Assembly (NCBI GenBank): GCA_947589225.1
Contig: CANQBC010000002.1
Span: 62,001 to 126,000 of the forward strand
Length of the DNA stretch: 64,000 nt
Direction: 5' to 3'
Origin: an uncultured Oscillospiraceae bacterium
GTDB lineage: Bacteria; Bacillota; Clostridia; Oscillospirales; Oscillospiraceae
The position numbers and the translations under genes were made by a program. Below the pieces are notes generated by a model that ran no database searches, had not been told where the DNA came from, and saw nothing but the letters and a program-made list of their open reading frames with translations. This document shows, one piece after another, positions 1 through 7,447 of this stretch. The first letter of the stretch is position 1. The number at the start of each line of letters is the position of its first letter.

Positions 1-293
1 GTTATGGGGGAGACGGCGTATTTCCCGTCCTCCCGCAAGGTAAATTCGCCGTATTCCGCGCCGCCGGCGCCCGGTTGAGCGGAGAGAAAGGGGATCTCCT
101 GTCGGAACTGGGGCCAAAGACGCGTAAGGCCCTCGACCAGCATGGCCCCGCCGTCATCGGGCCCCAGGTGGAACACCATCATGGGGTATTGGGGCTCGCT
201 TCCGGATCCGGAGCCGGACATGTAGCCCTCCTGATGGCGGAGTTTTTCCTCAAAATACTCTATAATGCTTTGAACTGTCAGGCTTGCGTCCAT
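1..293 (-). CDS. Hypothetical protein, 3' end outside window
   Basis: The reading frame begins with ATG at 293 and runs off the left edge, giving about 97 residues. The visible N-terminus is MDASLTVQSIIEYFEEKL, followed by a Gly/Ser linker and an acidic region. I see no signal peptide, membrane segment or recognisable motif, and I do not recognise the family. It lies downstream of the tubulin-like gene on the same strand, separated by 189 bases that contain an intrinsic terminator, so it is either expressed by read-through or has its own promoter. It could still belong functionally to the VWA/tubulin locus, but nothing seen here shows that. Confidence 0.6.
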   Translation of the reverse strand, partial: MDASLTVQSIIEYFEEKLRHQEGYMSGSGSGSEPQYPMMVFHLGPDDGGAMLVEGLTRLWPQFRQEIPFLSAQPGAGGAEYGEFTLREDGKYAVSPI

Positions 294-329
294 AAAATAC
301 CCCCTTATCCTGGCAGCGCCGGCTGCCGG

Positions 330-365
330 AAAAAAGACGGGCCGCAGGGTTACCTGCGGCCCGTC
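330..365 (-). terminator. Intrinsic terminator after the tubulin-like gene
   Basis: A perfect 13-bp stem, GACGGGCCGCAGG (336-348) pairing with 353-365, has a 4-base loop. On the minus strand it is followed directly by six T (A at 330-335). It lies 118 bases past the stop codon of the tubulin-like gene. Confidence 0.85.
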
Positions 366-482
366 GGTGGAAGCCGCCGCTTTCCTTCCGCAGAATCGGA
401 TCGACGAGCGTATCGCGGCCCGGCAAAGACCCCGAAGGGCGTTTGGCACGCCGCTTTGCCCCGCCGGCAGGCAAAAAACCGC

Positions 483-3400
483 TTACTCCTCTATGCCGTT
501 GGAGAGGCAGAAAATGTGGAACTGCTCCTTGAGCTTCCTGAGGAAGTCCACGATCTCGGCCTTGTTTGTATAGGCCGCCGCCAGTTGTACCATCGCGGAA
601 ATCCTGTTGTCGGTGAGCATTTCCTTTATCTTACTGCCCGCGGCCGCGATCTGGGGAGAATCGGCGTTGACGAGGCTCTGAAATTCCCTGCGAACCTTAG
701 CCTGGGTGCCGGCGTCCAGCTTGCTGAAGCTGACGAAGCCCTGATAGAAGGGGAGCTTGCCAAAGGGGAAGGCGTCGTCAACACGGGACAATACCACGTC
801 GCTGCTGATACCGAACTCCGACTGATGGTAGACGACGCTCTTTCCCTCAACGGAGATCACGCCGGTGAATATGGCGTCGCAGTAGTCGTTCATGGCGCTG
901 CCAAGGCGCTGGATGTCGCTTATCTTCTCCTCCAGCGCGGCGATGAGCTTGTCGCTATCGGAGTGGAAGCTCTCCACGCCCTCCACATACTGCCGAACCT
1001 GCTCGTGAATGGCGGGGAAATAGACGAAGTAGTCCTTATAGAGGCTGGTTATGGCCTCGGCGCTGATCCTGGCGCCGTCGTTGGGGAGGCTCAGGCCGGT
1101 GCTCACGAGCCTGAGGGAGCTGGTATCCCTGAGCTCCCTGGCGGCGGCCTCGAGGCCGGGTACGTCCTCGGGCTTGGAGGCGGCGGCCAGCAGGGCGTTT
1201 GCCTTTTCGCGGACGGCGTTGCCCTTCGCCGCGTCGGAGGCGGAAACCTGATAGAAAACTCCGTCGTCGAAATTGAACGCGCCGACCGCGACGGCGCGGT
1301 CGAAGAGCTCCCTCACGGGCTTCAGGGCGCTTGCCAGACCCAGGGGCGCTTGGCCGGCGTCGATCACGCTCTGGGGCGTGACGGAGGGAAGCTTGTTCCA
1401 GTCGGAGAAGGGCTGGCCGGGGATGGGCTTGCCCTCATAATAGTGGCGGCCAACGCTCTTGTCATTGTAGTAGATCCGCTCGTAGGCGGAGCAGTTGTTA
1501 TAGGAGCTCAGGGGCAGGCCGCAGGCGCTGCACATGACGAAGATGCGGTCGGTGAGGGCGCTGGCCTTCAGGTTCCACAGCGGGTCAATGCTGTTCATCT
1601 CCGTGGCGGCGTTTGAAATGGGCGCGGAGGAGGTGGGATAGGACAGGAACGCCAGGGTCGACGACTTGGCCTGGTTCCAGATGGCGTTGTTAAAGAAGAA
1701 CAGCGGGCTTGCCCTCTCGGTGAGGGGTTTGATCCAGTCCTCAAGGACGAAGGTCTTGAGCATCTCGTCGTTCACGGTGCCGCCCACGCGGGCCTGATAC
1801 TTGTCGCGCAAAAACTCGGTGATGGTGTGACCGGCGAAGTTGCCGAAGGCCGTGTTGATGAAGAAATCGGTGACCAGGCGCGTGATGCGGTTCTCGTCCT
1901 GATTGATCCACTCGTCCTGGTGATTTATGAGCTCGGTCATGAACTGCTCCAGAAGGCCGGGGATGTTCTTGGCGTTGACCTCGGCCAGGATGCGGGGCAT
2001 CAGCTCCCTGATGGTGACCATGGGGACGGAGAAGGAGTAGGCCGCCGTGGGATCATTGGAGGCGATCTTGCCGTTGGTGTTGACGGCGGCGATGACGGCG
2101 TTCCTGTTGTCGCGGAAGGTCTCCATCAGGTTCTCCACCACACGGGCCAGCCTCACATAGTAGCCGGCGTCGGCATCCATGACCTGCTGGCGGAAGGCGT
2201 TCAGAAGATCCCGCATCAACTCGTAGTCGGCCATGGCCAGGGTGTGCTGCTGATGGAGCAGCAGATAGTACTCGTAGCGCTGGAACTGCTTGGCATGTGT
2301 GTCAAAGAGGGCTTTTTTGACGTTGTTTTCAAAGTCGTACCTGGCGCCCTCGTAGTCGTCGATACGCTGCTTGGCCTGGGCGGCCTCCTGGCTGTATCGG
2401 GCCTCGTTCTCGGCGATGAGGCCGTCGATGATGTTGATGAAGCTCTTCTTCTCGGCGGCGGAGAGGAGGCGGTGGGCGTAGATGGGCCCGCGGGAGAGAT
2501 CGCACATGATGGGCTTCAGGGCGGCGTTCAATCGGCCCATCAGGGACTCGGCGTTGCCCGGGGTGGCCAGGGCGGAGGCGTTCTGGGTGTGGACGTTCTT
2601 CTTGGCGGCCGTCTGATTGGTATAGTGGGCGACCATGTCGGCGTTGCCGTACTCGTGTACGTACTTCCAGTCGGCGGTGTAGGGTTCATAGTTGGCGTCC
2701 GCGCCGAGGCTTACCGCCTGGAGGAGGGTCTCGTAGACGTCCCGGAGGCTCTGGGCGCCGGGGGCCAGGGCGACCACGGCGAGGCCGTTGACGGCGTTCT
2801 CATCGGGTACGTTGCCGCCGATGGAGGAGAACTTGTCAAAGAGCTCCGCCGCCAGGAAGGTGTTGATCTCCCGGAGGGGGATGGAGGCGCAGGCCGCGCC
2901 GATGACGCAGTAGTCGGTGCGGGAGCCGATCGTCTTGGTGGAGTTGGCGACGCCCACCATGGCGCGGAAGTTGGCCAGGTGCTGGGAAAGGCCAAAATTG
3001 CCGGTATCGTGGGTCAAAAAGTCCATGATGTACTCGGCGGTGACGCTCATGGCGTGCTCATAGGCGTGGGGAATAACGTTGTTATTCTGATCCGTGGCGC
3101 AGATGAGGTGGGCCATGTCCACAGGGGGCGCGTCCCAACGGATGATCTTGTTGCCCTGATAGGTCTGTTCAAAGGAGCCGCCGTTGCGGGGCAGTCCCAT
3201 GCAGTACTCCAGCTCCTGCATGGCGGCGTATCCGTTCCTGGGTATGTAGGTGCGCACATGGGTGTTGTCCATGGGGATGTTGGCCAGGTTCACATCGGGC
3301 AGGAAGAAGTAGCCGTAGACGTTGGCGCCGCCCATGACCTTGACGATGGAGCGCACCATGTAGCACACGTCCAAAAAGCATCCGGCGCCCGTACCGCCGG

Positions 3401-3995
3401 AGAGGCCGGTAAAGATGTGGACGTTGACGGTGGGGCTGGCAAGGCCGCTCTTGGCGGCGTTCAGCTCATTGACGACTCTGTTCAGGAACTGGGTGGATTT
3501 GTCCATCATCATAAAACGGCCGATCTGACGGATGCCGCCGGCGCCGGCGGTGCCCAGGTTTGGCACGTCAATGTTCTCATACTCCAGCCAGTCGAACTCA
3601 TGGCGTTGTTTGAGAGCCAGGGTGTTGGAGAGAGTCCCGGGGATGTTGGGGTTTTCTATGGAGAAGTACTCGGAGCCCGTGAGGGAAAGGATGCCGGTGT
3701 TCCTGGTCTCATGTATATCGTCGGCCGCGGAGCCGCCGCCCAGCCTGTTGGAAAAGCTCATTCTGTCGGTGTCCACGCCCAGGAAACGGATGTGGGAGTA
3801 CTGGGGCACGATGTCCTCGGGGTTGTCGGGCTTGAGCCTGTCATAGACCTGGGTTTTGATCGTCCTGATGCAGTGGACGCCCGTGCCGCCGAGGCCAATG
3901 AGAAGGGTGGCGGTATTCTGAACCTGGTCGGCCTGCTGCTTGTTGGAGATTATGCCTCCGCCCGTGCTAAGCAGGAGCTTCTGGTAGACAGCCAT
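483..3995 (-). CDS. Tubulin/FtsZ-superfamily GTPase (tubulin-like family)
   Basis: The product has 1170 residues. Tubulin/FtsZ nucleotide-binding features are visible: a Gly-rich loop GLGGTGVH at 34-41, FLGVDTD at 71-77 resembling the FtsZ strand ending in NTD, a Gly-rich GTAGAGG near 148-154, and the signature loop GLSGGTGAG at 197-205 (compare GGGTGTG/S). The remaining ~900 residues are a large, mostly helical C-terminal region, far longer than FtsZ (~350-400), as in the large bacterial tubulin-like family. There is no signal peptide or membrane segment, so it should act at the cytoplasmic face. AGGAGGA lies 9 bases before the ATG. It follows the VWA gene by 85 bases and is probably co-transcribed. 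From recollection of the family, tubulin-like proteins adjacent to VWA proteins have been proposed to remodel membranes; the role here is inferred. Confidence 0.85.
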   Translation of the reverse strand: MAVYQKLLLSTGGGIISNKQQADQVQNTATLLIGLGGTGVHCIRTIKTQVYDRLKPDNPEDIVPQYSHIRFLGVDTDRMSFSNRLGGGSAADDIHETRNTGILSLTGSEYFSIENPNIPGTLSNTLALKQRHEFDWLEYENIDVPNLGTAGAGGIRQIGRFMMMDKSTQFLNRVVNELNAAKSGLASPTVNVHIFTGLSGGTGAGCFLDVCYMVRSIVKVMGGANVYGYFFLPDVNLANIPMDNTHVRTYIPRNGYAAMQELEYCMGLPRNGGSFEQTYQGNKIIRWDAPPVDMAHLICATDQNNNVIPHAYEHAMSVTAEYIMDFLTHDTGNFGLSQHLANFRAMVGVANSTKTIGSRTDYCVIGAACASIPLREINTFLAAELFDKFSSIGGNVPDENAVNGLAVVALAPGAQSLRDVYETLLQAVSLGADANYEPYTADWKYVHEYGNADMVAHYTNQTAAKKNVHTQNASALATPGNAESLMGRLNAALKPIMCDLSRGPIYAHRLLSAAEKKSFINIIDGLIAENEARYSQEAAQAKQRIDDYEGARYDFENNVKKALFDTHAKQFQRYEYYLLLHQQHTLAMADYELMRDLLNAFRQQVMDADAGYYVRLARVVENLMETFRDNRNAVIAAVNTNGKIASNDPTAAYSFSVPMVTIRELMPRILAEVNAKNIPGLLEQFMTELINHQDEWINQDENRITRLVTDFFINTAFGNFAGHTITEFLRDKYQARVGGTVNDEMLKTFVLEDWIKPLTERASPLFFFNNAIWNQAKSSTLAFLSYPTSSAPISNAATEMNSIDPLWNLKASALTDRIFVMCSACGLPLSSYNNCSAYERIYYNDKSVGRHYYEGKPIPGQPFSDWNKLPSVTPQSVIDAGQAPLGLASALKPVRELFDRAVAVGAFNFDDGVFYQVSASDAAKGNAVREKANALLAAASKPEDVPGLEAAARELRDTSSLRLVSTGLSLPNDGARISAEAITSLYKDYFVYFPAIHEQVRQYVEGVESFHSDSDKLIAALEEKISDIQRLGSAMNDYCDAIFTGVISVEGKSVVYHQSEFGISSDVVLSRVDDAFPFGKLPFYQGFVSFSKLDAGTQAKVRREFQSLVNADSPQIAAAGSKIKEMLTDNRISAMVQLAAAYTNKAEIVDFLRKLKEQFHIFCLSNGIEE

Positions 3996-4080
3996 TGGTA
4001 TGATTCCTCCTTGTATTTTGGATATTTGACGTTTAATGTGTTTTCCTGATGACGCTTAGCCGGGGCGTTCCGCGCGGCTC

Positions 4081-6219
4081 TCACCACTTGCCCACGGCGC
4101 CGCCGCCCGTGGAGGATATGGGGGTGTTGGATTTTTGCGCGGTCCTGTGCCCGGACGGCTTGTATCCGCCGCGGCGGGGGGCGCTCTTCATCTTGCTGTC
4201 GAATCTGATGTAAAGGCGTTTCGCGGGGGTGGCGGTCAGAAAGACACAGACCTCCACACCGCTCTCGAGCCTGACGCGGTTCGTCTCCTGACCGTTGCAG
4301 GAGACCTTTTTGTCGGTGTTGAATGTGATATACCGCTGACCGCTGGCCTGGAAATAGCTCTTGGCGGGGTTCAGGCCGATATTGTCGACACCGAGCAGGG
4401 AAAGCTTGCACTTGCCGCGCATGGGGGAACGGGGAGTGCCGTTCTTGAGAACGCCGTTGCACTCTGTACGGGCGCTGATGCGGCCGCGGAAGGGCTTGGT
4501 AGATGCCACGTATGCCAACGCGCCGATTATAATAAGCGCAACGAGGGCCGCCGCGCCTATGCCGATAAGGGCCATAAGGCCGATGTTGCGGCTTTTGATG
4601 TTGACGGTGATGTTGCAGTAGAGGCCGCCGGAGTCGGTGGCGCGGATGAGGAAATCGCCGGTGCTCAGGCTGTAGCCGGTGATGGTGAGGATATTGTCCT
4701 CCACCGTGTAGTCGGAGTCCCGGAAGGCGGTGCTCTCCACCCGGTAGCGAAGCTCGTCGTCCTCCGCGTCCTCGGCCAGCTCCGTAAGGTCAATGGAGAG
4801 GGAATTGTCCTTAAAGGGCCAGATATTGACGGAATAGCTGACAAGATCCTCCACCGGGGCGGGGGCGGTATTGGCCGGGGCCGGGGGCGTCGGGTCGTCG
4901 GGGGCGGAGGCGGCGCGCTTGGCGAATACCACGGGGCCGAGGATGTCGGAATCCCTCTCAAGATGGCTGCCGGTCACATGGATCTGCAAATGGTACGCGG
5001 CCTCGTCAAAGGTCAGGCCCTCCGCCAGGAAGCGGCCGCCCCTGACGGCCATGGGGACGATCCGGGGGTTTTCCTGATAGGCGTCGGTTATTATGAGCTC
5101 CGCCGTGTAACCGGTGTACTGCCCGTCATTGTCGGCGGTGGTGTTCGCGTCGGAGAGGACGGCGGATACGGATACGGGCCTGTCGACGTCATAGGTCTGG
5201 GAGCCGCTGTCGTAGGAGCCGTCCGGATCCTCAACGGCTATGGACACCGCGAGGCTCGTGTTGTAGACCATGTTGATCTTGATATGGTCGCCGGGGACGC
5301 CGCGAGTCTCAAGAGCCCACCGTCCGGGGATTATGTCGGTGAGCTTTACGGTGGTAAAGGTCTCGTTGACGGACTGTTCGGCGGGGCTGACCGCTCCGTC
5401 CGGCCTGATAAGGGTTATCTCCTCGGCGCCGCCCTGTATGATTATATTGACTTCCTCCACACCTATTCCAGGCACGTCGAAGGGAGTCCTGAGGACGCCG
5501 TCGGCGGGGAAGGTGTCGTCCGCCAGGGGGATGGTGGAGGTACCGTAGATCAGGTTGTAGAAGGTGTTGAACACGTCGCTAAGGCCCTCGGCGTCGGTGA
5601 CCTCCAGGGCCACGCCTCCGGTGCCGTCGGAGATCTGCCGCATTTCGGACATGTCGGCGCTGCCGTCGGCGTTGAGGCACACGGTGTATATGGGCACGCC
5701 CACGCCGCGGGCGGTCTGGATGGCCTGGGCCTTCAGATCAAGGGACTCCTGCCGGGCCTTGCTGTTTGCCATGTCGGTGTTGCCGTCGCTGAGAAGGATG
5801 ACCACGGAGGGCAGTCCGGGGTCGCCGTAATCCTCAAGCTGATCCAGAGCCTCGGTGAGGCCCATACCGATGTTGGTCCAGCCGCCGGTGGAGGGCACGG
5901 ACTTCATGGTTTCAATGACCTGGGCCTTGTCGTCGGGACTGTCCACATGGAGGGGGGATTTCTCCTTGTCGATGCCGGTGGAGAATACCACGCAGCCCGC
6001 CACATTGCCGTGTTCGGCCAGGAGGTCGGTGAACAAATTGACGGCGTTGAAGCGGTAACCCCGGGGATCGGTCTGCCTCATGGAGCCGCTGGCGTCCATG
6101 ACAAAGATGACGTTGTAGCGGTTGGCGGCGTCGGAGCCTCCGCCGGACGCGGCCGCGCCGGGTACGGCAAGGATAAGAAGAAGTATCAGCGCCATAAGCG
6201 CTGGAAAAAAGCGTTTCAC
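4081..6219 (-). CDS. VWA-domain membrane protein, partner of tubulin-like GTPase
   Basis: I place the start at GTG 6219, because AGGAGG lies 7 bases before it and a signal peptide (KRFFPALMALILLLILAVPGAAA) begins there; the frame stays open further upstream. The product has 712 residues. After the signal comes a von Willebrand A domain with the MIDAS metal site DASGS at 42-46, a following GWTN segment and LLSDGNTD. Next come extracellular beta-rich segments, a Pro-rich linker, an Ig/cadherin-like stretch, one membrane helix (about 548-573) and a ~138-residue basic C-terminal domain that should face the cytoplasm. That topology would let it sense a ligand outside and contact the tubulin-like GTPase encoded 85 bases downstream. 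The pairing is inferred from the operon. Confidence 0.85.
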   Translation of the reverse strand: MKRFFPALMALILLLILAVPGAAASGGGSDAANRYNVIFVMDASGSMRQTDPRGYRFNAVNLFTDLLAEHGNVAGCVVFSTGIDKEKSPLHVDSPDDKAQVIETMKSVPSTGGWTNIGMGLTEALDQLEDYGDPGLPSVVILLSDGNTDMANSKARQESLDLKAQAIQTARGVGVPIYTVCLNADGSADMSEMRQISDGTGGVALEVTDAEGLSDVFNTFYNLIYGTSTIPLADDTFPADGVLRTPFDVPGIGVEEVNIIIQGGAEEITLIRPDGAVSPAEQSVNETFTTVKLTDIIPGRWALETRGVPGDHIKINMVYNTSLAVSIAVEDPDGSYDSGSQTYDVDRPVSVSAVLSDANTTADNDGQYTGYTAELIITDAYQENPRIVPMAVRGGRFLAEGLTFDEAAYHLQIHVTGSHLERDSDILGPVVFAKRAASAPDDPTPPAPANTAPAPVEDLVSYSVNIWPFKDNSLSIDLTELAEDAEDDELRYRVESTAFRDSDYTVEDNILTITGYSLSTGDFLIRATDSGGLYCNITVNIKSRNIGLMALIGIGAAALVALIIIGALAYVASTKPFRGRISARTECNGVLKNGTPRSPMRGKCKLSLLGVDNIGLNPAKSYFQASGQRYITFNTDKKVSCNGQETNRVRLESGVEVCVFLTATPAKRLYIRFDSKMKSAPRRGGYKPSGHRTAQKSNTPISSTGGGAVGKW

Positions 6220-6290
6220 AGGAAACCCTCCTTTTCTGACGGGCCGGGCTGGCAGGCCCCGGGTGTGCCGACAGTGACACATTTTTATAT

Positions 6291-6319
6291 ATTTTATCAT
6301 GCTCTGCCATAAAACGCAA
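6291..6319 (-). promoter_or_regulatory. Promoter of VWA-tubulin operon
   Basis: On the minus strand, TTGCGT (6314-6319) and TAAAAT (6291-6296) are separated by 17 bases, about 70 bases before the GTG start. This is a plausible housekeeping sigma-A promoter. Confidence 0.5.
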
Positions 6320-6362
6320 GATAGGCGGCCATATTTTTGACACAAAAAATGTATAATCGCCC

Positions 6363-6391
6363 TTTTCAAATGTGGATAAGTTTGGTATAAT
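6363..6391 (+). promoter_or_regulatory. Promoter of SDR gene
   Basis: TTTTCA (6363-6368) and a perfect TATAAT (6386-6391) are spaced by 17 bases, 60 bases before the SDR start codon. It diverges from the VWA promoter. Confidence 0.6.
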
Positions 6392-6451
6392 TGGATCATT
6401 CCCGGCGCCGGAAATCTCCCGGCGCGAAAAAAAATACAGGAGGTCTGTATC

Positions 6452-7252
6452 ATGGGCGAACTCACCGGAAAAACAGTTATTATAACGGGCGGCGGCCGGG
6501 CGGTGCTGAAAGACGGCTCAGCCGGCTCCATCGGCTACGGCATTGCCATCGCCTTTGCCAAGGAGGGGGCGAACCTCGTCATCACCGGGCGAAATGTGAA
6601 AAAGCTCACGGACGCCAGGGAGGAGCTGGAGCGTCTCTACGGCATCGGGGTTTTGCCCCTTCAGGCGGACATCAGCGCGGGGGCGGACAACGAGGGAACG
6701 GTGAAGCGCGTGGTGGACGAGACTGTCGCGAGGTTTGGCCGCGTCGATGTGCTTGTAAACAACGCCCAGGCGTCCGCCTCCGGCGTGACGCTGGCGGATC
6801 ACACCACGGAACAGTTTGATCTGGCCATATACTCCGGACTTTACAGCGCGTTTTACTATATGAAGGCTTGCTATCCGTATCTCAGGGAGACAAAGGGCTC
6901 CGTCATCAATTTCGCCTCCGGCGCGGGGCTTTTCGGCAACTTCGGCCAGTGCGCCTACGCCGCCGCCAAGGAGGGCATACGGGGGCTTTCCCGTGTGGCC
7001 GCCACCGAGTGGGGACGCGACGGCATCAACGTCAACGTCATCTGCCCGCTGGCCTGGACGGCGCAGCTGGAGAATTTCCAGGACGCCTATCCGGACGCCT
7101 TCAAGGCCAACGTACACATGCCGCCCATGGGCCACTACGGGGATCCGGAGGCGGAGATCGGCCGGGTGTGCGTGCGGCTGAGTACAAAGGACTTCAAATA
7201 CCTCTCCGGCGAGACGCTGACGCTGGAGGGAGGTATGGGACTGCGGCCGTAA
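6452..7252 (+). CDS. Short-chain dehydrogenase/reductase (SDR)
   Basis: This 266-residue classical-size SDR should be a cytoplasmic NAD(P)-dependent oxidoreductase; its substrate is unknown. Seen: a Rossmann fold start ITGGGRAVLKDGSAGSIGYG at 11-30, NNA at 103-105, catalytic Ser156 in NFASGAG, and the YAAAK motif at 169-173. The nucleotide-binding glycine loop is longer than the usual TGxxxGxG, with about eight extra residues before SIGYGIA, a spacing somewhat reminiscent of enoyl-ACP reductases. AGGAGG lies 8 bases before the ATG. It stands alone between its own promoter and the glgA promoter, so context gives no pathway. Confidence 0.85.
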   Translation: MGELTGKTVIITGGGRAVLKDGSAGSIGYGIAIAFAKEGANLVITGRNVKKLTDAREELERLYGIGVLPLQADISAGADNEGTVKRVVDETVARFGRVDVLVNNAQASASGVTLADHTTEQFDLAIYSGLYSAFYYMKACYPYLRETKGSVINFASGAGLFGNFGQCAYAAAKEGIRGLSRVAATEWGRDGINVNVICPLAWTAQLENFQDAYPDAFKANVHMPPMGHYGDPEAEIGRVCVRLSTKDFKYLSGETLTLEGGMGLRP

Positions 7253-7358
7253 AACCGCGGCGCTCTGTCGACGGCGGGCGGGCCGAACCTCGCCGCCTCA
7301 AAAGTGGATCTCAAAAAGTTACGGCAGCTTCCGCGCAGAATCGGCGCGGTTGGACATC

Positions 7359-7388
7359 TTGAAGTGTCTATTGCGATTGTGCTATAAT
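7359..7388 (+). promoter_or_regulatory. Promoter of glycogen synthase gene
   Basis: TTGAAG (7359-7364) and TATAAT (7383-7388) are spaced by 18 bases, 60 bases before the glgA ATG. The stretch 7253-7447 holds nothing else that I can support. Confidence 0.6.
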
Positions 7389-7447
7389 AAAAAGGTCAAT
7401 GTAAGCAAAGTAAAAATTCTCATAACGCTTCGAATTGGAGGTGCCCT

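Noticed and set aside
1827..4049. Long plus-strand open frame opposite the tubulin-like gene
   Set aside because: High-GC third-codon bias opens the antisense frame. The minus-strand product has clear tubulin motifs and a ribosome site; the plus-strand translation is Gly/Val/His-rich without domains.
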